Of a stretch of DNA of 64,000 nt, positions 33,280-41,599 are shown one piece after another. The stretch covers positions 1,426,001 to 1,490,000 of the forward strand of contig NZ_BAAAXV010000001.1 of the NCBI RefSeq assembly GCF_039535785.1, written 5' to 3'. The stretch is from Nonomuraea helvata (GTDB lineage: Bacteria; Actinomycetota; Actinomycetes; Streptosporangiales; Streptosporangiaceae). The position numbers were made by a program, and so were the translations under genes. The stretch's first letter is position 1, and every line of letters begins with the position of its first letter. The notes beneath the pieces are model-generated. The model ran no database searches, was not told the origin of the DNA, and was given only the letters and a program-made list of their open reading frames with translations.

Positions 33280-34665
33280 GTGCTCGATCGATTCTTCGAG
33301 CTCACCGGGCGGGGGACCACCGTCGGTCGCGAGGTGCGTGGCGGGCTGACCACGTTCGTGGCCATGGCGTACATCATCCTGCTCAACCCGATCATCCTGG
33401 CCGGCGCGACGGACGTCACGGGTGCCCGGCTCTCGATCGCCCAGCTCACGACCTCCACCGCGCTGGCCGCGGCGGTCTCGACCCTGCTGATGGCCTTCAT
33501 CGGCAACGCCCCGTTCGGCCTTGCCGCCGGGCTCGGGCTCAACGCGGTCGTCGCCTACCAGGCCGCGCCCCACATGACCTGGGCGCAGGCCATGGGCCTG
33601 GTGGTGCTGGAGGGCCTCGTCATCATCGTGCTGGCCGTGACAGGGCTGCGCACGCTCATCATGAACGCGATCCCGCTGGCGCTCAAACACGCGATCAGCG
33701 TGGGGATCGGGCTGTTCATCGCGCTGATCGGCCTGGTGGACGCCGGGTTCGTGGCGCGGGGCACGGGCACGCCCGTGCAGCTCGGCGCCACGGGCCACCT
33801 CGTGGGCTGGCCGGTCACGGTGTTCTCCTTCGGCCTGCTCCTGATGATCGCCCTGTACGTGCGCAGGACCCCGGCCGCGATCCTGATCAGCATCATCGTG
33901 ACGGCCTGCCTGGCGATCCTGGTCAACTCGCTGGCCCGGGTCCCACGCAGGTCGTGGGGCGTGGTCACGCCGCGCGTGCCGGAGCGGCTGATCTCCGCGC
34001 CCGACTTCGGGCTCGCCGGCGCGTTCGACCTCTTCGGCGGCTTCGGCAGGGCCGGGGCGCTGACGGCGACCGTGGTGCTGTTCACGCTGGTGCTGTCGGG
34101 GTTCTTCGACGCGATGGGCACGATCATCGGCGTGAGCGACGAGGCGGGGCTCGTCGACGAGCGGGGGCAGGTGCCCCGGCTGGGCCGGATCCTGACCGTG
34201 GACGGCGTGGCGGGCATGGTGGGCGGCTCGTTGAGCTCCTCGGCGAACACCGTCTTCGTCGAGTCGGCCGCCGGCGTCGGCGAGGGCGCGCGGACCGGCC
34301 TGGCCAGCGTGGTGACCGGGGCGCTGCTGGGGCTGACGCTGCTGTTCACGCCGCTGGCCGCGGTGGTGACCTCCGCCGCCGCGGCGCCCGCGCTGGTGCT
34401 GGTGGGCGCGCTGATGATGATGCAGAGCAAGAACGTGCCCTGGGACGACCTGGACCTGGCCGTGCCGGCGTTCCTGACGATCGCGCTGATGCCGTTCACG
34501 TACTCGATCACGAACGGGGTGGGCGCGGGCGTGATCGCCTACACCCTGGTCAAGGCGGCCAGGGGGCGCTTCTCCGAGATCCCGTGGCTGCTCTGGATCG
34601 TCTCGCTGATCTTCGTGGCCTACTTCGCGATCGACTGGCTGGAGGAGCTGTTCGGCCGCCGTTAG
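33280..34665 (+). CDS. NCS2-family purine permease (AzgA-like: adenine/guanine/hypoxanthine)
   Basis: A 461-residue transporter with about 12-14 membrane segments. AzgA-type signatures are the start FFELTGRGTTVGREVRGGLTTFVAMAYIILLNP, GLAAGLGLNAVVAYQ near residue 80, ALKHAISVGIGLFIALIGLVDAG near 130, the helix-8 region LSGFFDAMGTIIGVSDEAGL near 270 and SSSANTVFVESAAGVGEGARTGL near 318 with the conserved Glu. It imports purine bases by proton symport and fits with the adjacent xanthine dehydrogenase and PucR. The GTG start lies behind a potentially SD-sequestering hairpin. Confidence 0.92.
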   Translation: MLDRFFELTGRGTTVGREVRGGLTTFVAMAYIILLNPIILAGATDVTGARLSIAQLTTSTALAAAVSTLLMAFIGNAPFGLAAGLGLNAVVAYQAAPHMTWAQAMGLVVLEGLVIIVLAVTGLRTLIMNAIPLALKHAISVGIGLFIALIGLVDAGFVARGTGTPVQLGATGHLVGWPVTVFSFGLLLMIALYVRRTPAAILISIIVTACLAILVNSLARVPRRSWGVVTPRVPERLISAPDFGLAGAFDLFGGFGRAGALTATVVLFTLVLSGFFDAMGTIIGVSDEAGLVDERGQVPRLGRILTVDGVAGMVGGSLSSSANTVFVESAAGVGEGARTGLASVVTGALLGLTLLFTPLAAVVTSAAAAPALVLVGALMMMQSKNVPWDDLDLAVPAFLTIALMPFTYSITNGVGAGVIAYTLVKAARGRFSEIPWLLWIVSLIFVAYFAIDWLEELFGRR

Positions 34666-35684
34666 CGGAGGTCGCCGCTGTTGCAGGCCACGCCGTTGTG
34701 GTCGACGTCCACGTACCAGGAGTACTCCTCGTGCGTGCCCTTGGTGTAGGGGCCGTCTCCGGCGGCCACGGCCTCCTTGCAGCTCGCGTACCGCTTGTCA
34801 GGGGTGCGTCTGGTGCCCGAGGCCCGGTTCGTCGCGGTGGGGTTTGCCCCTACGGGGTTCGTGGCGCCGGGGTTGGTGGTGCCGGTGGCGCCGGGGTTGG
34901 TGGTGCCCGTGGTGCCCGGGTTGGTGGTGCCCGTGGTGCCCGGGTTGGTGGTGCCGGGGTTGGTGTTCTGCTGGTTGCCGGTCTGCGGCGGGGTGGTGCC
35001 GGACGGCGGGGGAGGCGCTCCCGTGGAGGCGGGGCCGGTCGGCGCCGGGTTCGTCGGGGCGGTGCTCTGGCCGGGCGAGGTGCCCAGCAAGCGGGCCACC
35101 AGGGCGTCGGCCTCCTCCTTCTCGAACCCCGCGATGCTCATGCTGTCGCCGTCCATGTACTGGGTGACGATCGGCGCGGCCAGCACGATCTTGGGCGCGT
35201 CCGGCTGCACGGGCGCCAGCACGATGGCGACCTGCCGCTGATCGGGCACCAGCTCGTCGATGAGCTGCACCAGGCGCTCCTTGAACTTCGGAGCGATCGC
35301 GATGCGCACGGAGTACTGGCCGTCCTTCTCGCGCACGGGCTGGACGGACTGCACCTGGTCCACCGTGACGCCGTCCTCCAGGAGGTAGCAGGTGGTCTGC
35401 TGCTCGTCGAGCACGGCCTGCTCGCCGGGGCACGGTGCGGCCTTGGCCTGCCGGACCGGGGCGAAGTGGATGGGCACGGCCAGCTGCTGTGCCCGCACGC
35501 CGCCTAAGAGGGGCATGTCGGGATTTCTGGTCATCAGGACGGCTATGGTGCCCAGCACGCCTGCGACCAGCACGACGAGAACGAGCGAGACGATCAACAC
35601 GATGGTGGTGATTCTGCTGGCTCTCGGCTCCCCCGGGTCCGCGGTCGGCGGCTCTTCCGGCTTGTCCATCGATGACGTTCCCAT
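34662..35684 (-). CDS. Membrane-anchored protein with SecD-P1-like domain, repeat linker and Excalibur domain
   Basis: A 340-residue protein. A short acidic/Pro-rich cytosolic start is followed by a membrane helix (ITTIVLIVSLVLVVLVAGVLGTIAVLM, about 25-52). The extracellular part has a domain resembling the P1 head of SecD (TVDQVQSVQPV...QVAIVLAPVQPDAPKIVLAAPIV...MSIAGFEKEEADALVARL, about 100-205), a long Pro/Thr/Gly/Asn linker with 8-residue repeats (TNPGTTGT type), and a C-terminal Excalibur calcium-binding motif (SCKEAVAAG...YSWYVDVDHNGVACN). Start is the ATG at 35684; MDKPEEP at 35669 is the alternative. The stop overlaps the permease stop by 4 bp. A cell-envelope role is likely; function unknown. 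Confidence 0.75.
   Translation of the reverse strand: MGTSSMDKPEEPPTADPGEPRASRITTIVLIVSLVLVVLVAGVLGTIAVLMTRNPDMPLLGGVRAQQLAVPIHFAPVRQAKAAPCPGEQAVLDEQQTTCYLLEDGVTVDQVQSVQPVREKDGQYSVRIAIAPKFKERLVQLIDELVPDQRQVAIVLAPVQPDAPKIVLAAPIVTQYMDGDSMSIAGFEKEEADALVARLLGTSPGQSTAPTNPAPTGPASTGAPPPPSGTTPPQTGNQQNTNPGTTNPGTTGTTNPGTTGTTNPGATGTTNPGATNPVGANPTATNRASGTRRTPDKRYASCKEAVAAGDGPYTKGTHEEYSWYVDVDHNGVACNSGDLR
34853..34964. repeat. Tandem 24-bp repeats in the Excalibur protein linker
   Basis: Units of the form GGTTGGTGGTGCCCGTGGTG (plus four bases) are repeated about four to five times with small changes, encoding the TNPGTTGT-like linker on the minus strand. The number of units is likely to vary between strains. 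Confidence 0.8.
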
Positions 35685-35771
35685 CCTGACGTTCGGACTG
35701 CCGGTGAGCCTATCGAGGTCCGGCGGCACCGGGGTAATCAGCCGAATAATCCGTGAGGTGGAGGAAGAATA

Positions 35772-35789
35772 GAGGTGTACAAACACCTC
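35772..35789. promoter_or_regulatory. Perfect inverted repeat upstream of alanine dehydrogenase
   Basis: GAGGTGT-ACAA-ACACCTC (35772-35789) is a perfect 7-bp inverted repeat 18 bp before the ald start. It could be an operator in the leader; a regulator such as an AldR/Lrp-type protein is not encoded nearby, so the binding partner is unknown. Confidence 0.45.
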
Positions 35790-35807
35790 ACCGAGAAGAG
35801 TTCGCTC

Positions 35808-36926
35808 ATGAAGGTCGGTGTTCCGCAAGAGCTCAAGAACAGCGAATATCGGGTGGCGCTCACCCCGGCCGGAGCGCACGAGTTCGTCCGCCACGGCCAC
35901 CAGGTTTTCGTGGAGCAGGGCGCGGGTCTCGGCTCCTCGATCCCCGACGCCGACTTCGCCGCAGTGGGGGCCGTCATGGTCCCGGACGCCGACGAGGTCT
36001 GGGGGGTCAGCGACCTGGTCATGAAGGTGAAGGAGCCGGTGCCGGAGGAGTACCACCGGATGCGCAAGGGGCAGGTGCTGTTCACGTACCTGCATCTGGC
36101 CGCCTCCAGATCGTGCACGCAGGCGCTGCTCGACTCGGGCTGCACCGCGATCGCCTACGAGACCGTCCAGACGCCGAATCGTGCGCTGCCGCTGCTCGCG
36201 CCCATGTCCGAGGTGGCGGGGCGGCTGGCGCCGCAGGTGGGCGCGTACCACCTGATGCGCTCGCAGGGCGGCAGGGGCGTGCTCATGGGCGGCGTGTCCG
36301 GCGTGCGCGCGGCGAACGTCGTGGTCATCGGGGCAGGCGTGTCGGGCATGAACGCCGCCGCCATCGCCCTCGGCATGCAGGCCGAGGTGCTGCTGCTCGA
36401 CAACAACATCGACAAGCTGCGCCAGGCCGACATGATCTACCAGGGCCACTGCCAGACCGTCGCCTCCAACACGCTGGAGATCGAACGCGCGGTGCTGGAG
36501 GCCGACCTGGTCGTCGGCGCGGTCCTGGTGCCCGGCGCCAAGGCGCCCGAGCTGGTGAGCAACGAACTGGTGAGCCGGATGAAGCCGGGCTCTGTGCTGG
36601 TGGACATCTCGATCGACCAGGGCGGCTGCTTCGAGGACTCCCGGCCGACCACGCACGCCGAGCCGACGTACCAGGTGCACGACTCGATCTTCTACTGCGT
36701 GGCCAACATGCCCGGGGCGGTGCCGCACACCTCGACGTTCGCCCTGACGAACGTGACGCTCCCGTACGCGCTGGCCATCGCCGACCTCGGCTGGCAGCGG
36801 GCCCTGAGCGAGGACCCGGCGCTCGCGCTCGGCCTCAACACCCACGAGGGCCGCCTGACCAGCCGCCCGGTGGCCGAGGCGCACGGTCTGGAGTGGACCC
36901 GGCCGAACCGCGTCCTCTCCCCCTGA
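35808..36926 (+). CDS. ald: Alanine dehydrogenase
   Basis: A 372-residue NAD-dependent enzyme that interconverts L-alanine and pyruvate plus ammonia. Diagnostic features are the start [22 protein letters not shown], the catalytic Lys in VMKVKEP near residue 74 and His in YLHLAA near 95, the Rossmann loop [30 protein letters not shown] near 170-200 and [11 protein letters not shown] near 268. The length is that of the family. The ATG at 35808 begins exactly at homology; a GTG 33 bp earlier is possible but less likely. An inverted repeat lies just upstream. Confidence 0.95.
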   Translation: MKVGVPQELKNSEYRVALTPAGAHEFVRHGHQVFVEQGAGLGSSIPDADFAAVGAVMVPDADEVWGVSDLVMKVKEPVPEEYHRMRKGQVLFTYLHLAASRSCTQALLDSGCTAIAYETVQTPNRALPLLAPMSEVAGRLAPQVGAYHLMRSQGGRGVLMGGVSGVRAANVVVIGAGVSGMNAAAIALGMQAEVLLLDNNIDKLRQADMIYQGHCQTVASNTLEIERAVLEADLVVGAVLVPGAKAPELVSNELVSRMKPGSVLVDISIDQGGCFEDSRPTTHAEPTYQVHDSIFYCVANMPGAVPHTSTFALTNVTLPYALAIADLGWQRALSEDPALALGLNTHEGRLTSRPVAEAHGLEWTRPNRVLSP

Positions 36927-36959
36927 CCCGCCCCGGCCCCTCATCAGGACCTCAGGGGG

Positions 36960-37676
36960 CTACTTCTGGGACTGGCTGGGCGACGCCGACGGCTTGAGGG
37001 TCTCCATCGGCGCCTGCTGGTTGCCCTTGGGCTCCGGCGGCAGCGGCGCCTGGTCGGCCGTCGTGGTGATGGCGCCCTCGCCACCGCACGTGGCACCGAG
37101 TTCCGGAGTGTCCTTCCCGTTCTGGAACTTCTTGATGAACGCGGGCAGCTTGGGGTCGGCCGGGTCGGTCAGCTTGAGCTGGTGCCCCCACGTCGACACG
37201 ACCACCGGCGAAGGCAGGCCGGGGTACGGGCTGACCAGCATGTAGTCCTGCTGCCCCGTGGACGTGGCCACGTCCTTCAACTTGTCGACCTGCGCCTTGG
37301 GCAGGTCGGGCCGGTAGGTGATCCACACCGCGCCGTGCTCGAGCGAGTGCACCGCGTGTTCGTTGTGGATGGGCTTGTCGTAGATCGCGCATTGCTGCCA
37401 GTAGTTGTTGTGCTGGCCACCGACCGGCGGCGTCTCCTTGTACGTGACCGCGGTCCACACGTGCTGCCCGGCCTCGTACTTGTAGTTCGTCACGGCGTCC
37501 AGCGAGGTCTCGCGGGCCTGCTTGATCAGGTAGAAGCCCACTACGCCGACGAGCAGCACGATGATCAGGCCACCGGTGCCCCACATGAGCAGCGCGGCGC
37601 GGCGTTGTTTGCGCTTCTGCTCGGCCCGCATCTTTGCCAGATGCTCGCGCCGCGCCTGCGCTTTCTCCTTCGTCAA
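36960..37676 (-). CDS. DUF3105 membrane-anchored protein
   Basis: A 238-residue protein with a basic cytosolic start, one membrane helix (ALLMWGTGGLIIVLLVGVVGFYLI, about 28-51) and an extracellular DUF3105 domain: PPVGGQHNNYWQQCAIYDKPIHNEHAVHSLEHGAVWITYRP. The HNExxVHSLEHG His-rich motif could bind metal. The C-terminus is Pro/Ser-rich. DUF3105 genes are often adjacent to DUF305 genes, as here (divergent, 120 bp apart), suggesting a shared envelope function, perhaps in copper or redox handling. Confidence 0.85.
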   Translation of the reverse strand: MTKEKAQARREHLAKMRAEQKRKQRRAALLMWGTGGLIIVLLVGVVGFYLIKQARETSLDAVTNYKYEAGQHVWTAVTYKETPPVGGQHNNYWQQCAIYDKPIHNEHAVHSLEHGAVWITYRPDLPKAQVDKLKDVATSTGQQDYMLVSPYPGLPSPVVVSTWGHQLKLTDPADPKLPAFIKKFQNGKDTPELGATCGGEGAITTTADQAPLPPEPKGNQQAPMETLKPSASPSQSQK

Positions 37677-37796
37677 CGTTCCTCCATCGGCGTACCAACT
37701 CCGGTCACCCTATTGCCTTCCGGGGTATGCGGAGAATAAGAGCGTTATAAGCGTCCGATCACGACGCCTTCCCCCTATGGGTACGCTGGACGAGCC

Positions 37797-38444
37797 ATGG
37801 AAAAACCCGCGAGTAAAACCATCCTGATCGTCTGCGGCGTGCTCGTCCTCGCCGTGGCCGCCTTCCTGTTGTTCGGCCGCGGCGGCACGCCCGGCGACAC
37901 CTCGCCCGAGGCCGGGTTCGCCCGCGACATGGCCACGCATCACGCGCAGGCCGTCGACATGGCGTTCGTCATCAGGGACAAGGGTCCGGCCAAGGAGATC
38001 AGCAGCCTGGCCTTCGACATCATCAACACCCAGTCCAACCAGCGTGGCATGTTCCTGGGCTGGTTGCAGCAGTGGGGGCTGACACAGGCGACCGACCAGA
38101 AGCCGATGGCCTGGATGAGCGGCCACGGTCATGGCGGCACCGCGACGGCCGCCAATGGGGCCACGCCCGGCGTCATGCCCGGCATGGCCACGCCGCAGCA
38201 GCTGACCCAGCTCAAGCAGGCGCAGGGCCGGCAGGCCGAGGTGCTCTTCCTGCAGCTGATGATCCGCCATCACGAGGGCGGCGTGCAGATGGCCGAGGGG
38301 CTGCTCAAGCTGTCCACCCGCCCCGAGGTGGTCGGCATGGCGCAGAAGATCATCCAGGGGCAGAGCGGGGAGATCAAGTTCATGACGGAGCTGCTCAAGC
38401 TGCGCGGCGCGCAGCCGTACCCGTCGATACTCAAGCCCCAGTAG
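37797..38444 (+). CDS. DUF305 (ferritin-like) membrane-anchored protein
   Basis: A 215-residue protein: N-terminal membrane helix (TILIVCGVLVLAVAAFLLFG), then a DUF305 helical domain with its two diagnostic motifs, FARDMATHHAQAVDMAFVIRD near residue 43 and LMIRHHEGGVQMAEGLLK near residue 160, plus a Met/His-rich loop (MAWMSGHGHGG...MPGMATP). Members of the family are ferritin-like four-helix proteins thought to bind copper or other metals outside the membrane. It is divergent from a DUF3105 gene. Confidence 0.88.
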   Translation: MEKPASKTILIVCGVLVLAVAAFLLFGRGGTPGDTSPEAGFARDMATHHAQAVDMAFVIRDKGPAKEISSLAFDIINTQSNQRGMFLGWLQQWGLTQATDQKPMAWMSGHGHGGTATAANGATPGVMPGMATPQQLTQLKQAQGRQAEVLFLQLMIRHHEGGVQMAEGLLKLSTRPEVVGMAQKIIQGQSGEIKFMTELLKLRGAQPYPSILKPQ

Positions 38445-38451
38445 ACCGGCG

Positions 38452-39864
38452 ATGGACGCGGACGCGATCGTGGTGGGGTCCGGGCCCAACGGGCTCGTCG
38501 CCGCCGTCACGCTCGCCCGCACCGGGCGCAGGGTACTGCTGCTGGAGGCGGCCGACCGGTTCGGCGGCGGGCTGCGCTCCGCGGAGCTGACGCTGCCCGG
38601 GCGGGTGCACGATGTGTGCGCGACCGTGATGGCGATGGCGCTGGCGTCTCCCGCGTTCCGATCTCTAGAGCTCAAGGGCGTGGAGTTCGCGCATCCTCCT
38701 GTGGCCGTGGCCCATCCCCTCGACGACCGCCCCGCCGTGCTCGTGCACCGCGACGCCCGGCGCACCGCCGAGGGGCTCGGGCGGGACGCGCGGGCCTGGC
38801 TGGCGACCGTCGGCGCCGCGGCCCGGGCGGGGTTCCCGCTGGTGGAGCTGCTGCTCAAGCCGCTGGGACCGTGGACGGCCGGGCCGCGGACCCTCGTGGA
38901 GGCGGCCAGGTTCGGGCCGGCGGCGGCGCTGCCCGCCACGACGTTCGCCCGGCGCGCGTTCAGGACCGTGGAGGGGCGGGCGCTGATCGCGGGCATGGCC
39001 GCGCACTCGGTGCGCGACCTGCGCGCGCCGATCACGGCCGGGTACGGGCTGATGCTGGCGACCCTGGCCCACCTGGTGGGCTGGCCGCTGGTGCGGGGCG
39101 GGTCGCAGGTGCTGGCCGACGCGCTGGTGGCCGAGCTCAGGTCGCTGGGCGGGGAGGCCGTCACCGGCCACCGTGTGCGCCGCCTCGCCGAGCTGTCCGC
39201 GCCGACGGTGGTGCTGGACGTCTCGCCCCGTCAGCTTCTCACGATGGCGGACCTTCCGGCGGGCTACCGCAGGCGGCTGTCACGCTTCAGGTACGGTCCC
39301 GGCGTCTTCAAGATGGACTGGGCCCTGGACGGGCCGGTGCCGTGGCGGGATCCCGCGGTGGCGGACGCGGGCACGGTGCACCTCGGCGGGACGCTGGAGG
39401 AGATCGCGCTGAGCGAGGCGGAGATGGCCGCGGGCCGGCACTCACCCAGGCCGTACGTGCTGGCGGTCCAGCCGTACGCGGCGGATCCGACGCGGGGCGG
39501 GCATACGCTGTGGGCCTACTGCCATGTGCCCAACGGCTCGTCCGTGGACATGACGGACGCCATCGAGACCCAGATCGAACGGTACGCGCCGGGCTTCCGT
39601 GACCGGGTGCTGGCCCGGCACGCGATGGGCCCCGCCGAGCTGGAGGCCGCCAACCCCAACCTGGTCGGCGGCGACATCACCGGTGGCCTAACCAGCCTCG
39701 TCCAGTTCCTCCGCCGCCCCGTCTGGTCGCCCGCCCCTTGGCGCACCCCGCTGCCGGGGGTGTTCCTCTGCTCGGCCTCCACTCCCCCTGGCCCCTCGGT
39801 GCACGGGATGGGCGGCTGGCAGGCGGCCCGCCTCGCCCTCCGCGCCTCGTCCCCCAAGCGCTGA
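38452..39864 (+). CDS. Phytoene-desaturase-like FAD-dependent oxidoreductase
   Basis: A 470-residue flavoprotein. The N-terminal dinucleotide fold is AIVVGSGPNGLVAAVTLARTGRRVLLLEAADRFGGGLRSAEL; the C-terminal FAD motif is GVFLCSASTPPGPSVHGMGGWQAARLAL. Its length and motifs fit the NAD(P)/FAD-dependent relatives of CrtI, not a specific carotenoid enzyme: no crtB/crtE genes are near. It starts 7 bp after the DUF305 stop and may be co-transcribed. Confidence 0.85.
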   Translation: MDADAIVVGSGPNGLVAAVTLARTGRRVLLLEAADRFGGGLRSAELTLPGRVHDVCATVMAMALASPAFRSLELKGVEFAHPPVAVAHPLDDRPAVLVHRDARRTAEGLGRDARAWLATVGAAARAGFPLVELLLKPLGPWTAGPRTLVEAARFGPAAALPATTFARRAFRTVEGRALIAGMAAHSVRDLRAPITAGYGLMLATLAHLVGWPLVRGGSQVLADALVAELRSLGGEAVTGHRVRRLAELSAPTVVLDVSPRQLLTMADLPAGYRRRLSRFRYGPGVFKMDWALDGPVPWRDPAVADAGTVHLGGTLEEIALSEAEMAAGRHSPRPYVLAVQPYAADPTRGGHTLWAYCHVPNGSSVDMTDAIETQIERYAPGFRDRVLARHAMGPAELEAANPNLVGGDITGGLTSLVQFLRRPVWSPAPWRTPLPGVFLCSASTPPGPSVHGMGGWQAARLALRASSPKR

Positions 39865-39914
39865 CGCGCCGTACTTCGGCCGAATGTCGCTGGGCTGGGC
39901 GGAGGCGGGTGGGC

Positions 39915-40973
39915 TCAGGGGTGGGTGGAGCGCATCTCCTCGGCGAGGGCCGCGGCGAACGCGTCCACGTCCGCCTCCGTCGTGTCGAACGCGCACATCC
40001 ACCGCACCTCCCCCGTGGCCTCGTTCCACGTGTAGAAGCGGAACCGCTTCGCCAGCCGCTCGGTCACGTCCCGGGGCAGCACCGCGAAGACGGCGTTCGC
40101 CTCCACCGGCCGGGACAGCGAGACCCCGGGGATGCCGCTCACCGCGTCGGCCAGCCGCCGCCCCATGGCGTTGGCCCGCCGCGCGTTGCGCAGCCACAGG
40201 TCCCCCGACAGCAGCGCCTCGAACTGCGCCGACACGAACCGCATCTTCGACGACAGCTGCATGAACGTCTTGCGGATGTAGTCGATCCCGTTGGCCGCCG
40301 AGGGGTTGAGGACGACGACCGCCTCGCCGTACAGCAGCCCGATCTTGGTGCCGCCGAACGAGAGCACGTCCACTCCCACATCCGTGGTGAGGGCACGCAG
40401 CGGCACGTCCAGGGCGGCGGCGGCGTTGGTGAGGCGGGAGCCGTCGAGGTGGACGAGGAGCCCCAGGTCGTGGGCGTGCGAGCAGATCGCGGCGAGCTCG
40501 TCGGCGGTGTAGAGGGTGCCCAGCTCGGTGGTGTTGGAGACGGACACCACGCGCGGCTGCGCCCGGTGCACGTCGCCGAACCCCCACGCCTGCCGGTCGA
40601 TCAGCTCCGGAGTGAGCTTGCCGTCGGGCGTCGGCACGGTGAGCAGCTTGATGCCGCCCGCCACCTCGGGCGCGCCGCCCTCGTCGGTGTTGATGTGGGC
40701 GCTCTCCGCGCAGATGACCGCCTCCCAGTGGGAGGTCATCGAGCGGAGCGACACGACGTTCGCGGCCGTGCCGTTGAAGACCGGCCAGGCCTCCGCCTGC
40801 TCGCCGAAGTGCTTCTTGAAGACGCCCTGCATCGCCTCGGTGTAGACGTCCTCGCCGTAGGCGATCTGGTGGCCGCCGTTGGCGGCGGCGATCGCCTGGA
40901 GGATCTCGGGGTGCACCCCGGCGTAGTTGTCGCTGGCGAACGCCTTGAGCCGGGGGTCGTGCCGGGGAGTCAC
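39915..40973 (-). CDS. Threonine aldolase-like beta-eliminating lyase
   Basis: A 352-residue fold-type I PLP enzyme of the low-specificity L-threonine aldolase group. It starts KAFASDNYAGVHPEILQAI, has the AYGEDVYT segment near residue 38, HINTDEGGAPE near 92, LDGSRLTNAA near 178 and the PLP lysine in LSFGGTKIGLLYGEAVV near 205. GTG at 40973 overlaps the stop of the upstream SDR gene by 4 bp (GTGA). It is the third gene of a tightly coupled trio with an SDR and a DUF6421-like protein, so the natural substrate may be a specialised beta-hydroxy amino acid. Confidence 0.85.
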   Translation of the reverse strand: MTPRHDPRLKAFASDNYAGVHPEILQAIAAANGGHQIAYGEDVYTEAMQGVFKKHFGEQAEAWPVFNGTAANVVSLRSMTSHWEAVICAESAHINTDEGGAPEVAGGIKLLTVPTPDGKLTPELIDRQAWGFGDVHRAQPRVVSVSNTTELGTLYTADELAAICSHAHDLGLLVHLDGSRLTNAAAALDVPLRALTTDVGVDVLSFGGTKIGLLYGEAVVVLNPSAANGIDYIRKTFMQLSSKMRFVSAQFEALLSGDLWLRNARRANAMGRRLADAVSGIPGVSLSRPVEANAVFAVLPRDVTERLAKRFRFYTWNEATGEVRWMCAFDTTEADVDAFAAALAEEMRSTHP

Positions 40974-41599
40974 GCAGTCAGGTCCAATCGGGTGCCGTTG
41001 ATCTCGGCGGCGGGGCGGTCGTAGAGGCCGCCGATCGCCGCCGCGAGGTCGTGTACGTCGGTGAAGCCGGAGAACTTCCCCTCCGGCTTGGCGGCCCGCA
41101 TGGCGTCGTTCACCAGGGCCTTGACGACCAGGATGACCGCCGCGCCGCCGGTGCCGGACAGGGCGTCGGCCAGCGAGAGCGTCCACGCCTCCGCCGCCGC
41201 CTTGGCCGCCGCGTAGACGGCGCCGCCGGCGGAGGGCCGCTCGGCCGCCTTGGCGGAGACGATCACGAAGCGGCCGTTGTCGCTCCGCCGCAGCAGCGGC
41301 TCGAAGGCCAGCGACACGTGCTGGAGCGTGCGGATCAGCAGGTCGTGCAGGGCGTCCCAGTCGTCGAGGCTGGTCTCGGCGAACGAGCCGGACCCGCGCC
41401 ACCCGCCGACGAGGTGCACCACGCCGTCCACGCGGCCGTGCTCGCGCTCGATGCGGTCCGCCAGGTCCTGTACGGCGGCGCGGTCGAGCAGGTCGACGTC
41501 CTCCTTGTCGACCCCGATCACAGTGTCACCGTTTTTCTGGAAATATCCGCAAACGGCCTCACCGGTCGGCCCGCCGGCCCCGGTAACCAGAATGATCAT
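40970..41599 (-). CDS. Short-chain dehydrogenase/reductase (SDR)
   Basis: A 209-residue Rossmann protein: cofactor loop ILVTGAGGPTGEAV, Asp of VIGVDKEDVDLLD suggesting NAD preference, VVHLVGGW near residue 60, catalytic Ser in FVIVSAKAA near 115 and YxxxK in GAVYAAAKAAAEAWTLSL near 128. Slightly short for the family at the C-terminus. It overlaps the flanking genes by 4 bp on both sides. Confidence 0.85.
   Translation of the reverse strand: MIILVTGAGGPTGEAVCGYFQKNGDTVIGVDKEDVDLLDRAAVQDLADRIEREHGRVDGVVHLVGGWRGSGSFAETSLDDWDALHDLLIRTLQHVSLAFEPLLRRSDNGRFVIVSAKAAERPSAGGAVYAAAKAAAEAWTLSLADALSGTGGAAVILVVKALVNDAMRAAKPEGKFSGFTDVHDLAAAIGGLYDRPAAEINGTRLDLTA

Noticed and set aside
34662..36944. 760-codon frame extending the Excalibur protein upstream through alanine dehydrogenase
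   Set aside because: Residues upstream of 35684 are antisense to ald and have no membrane or domain logic.
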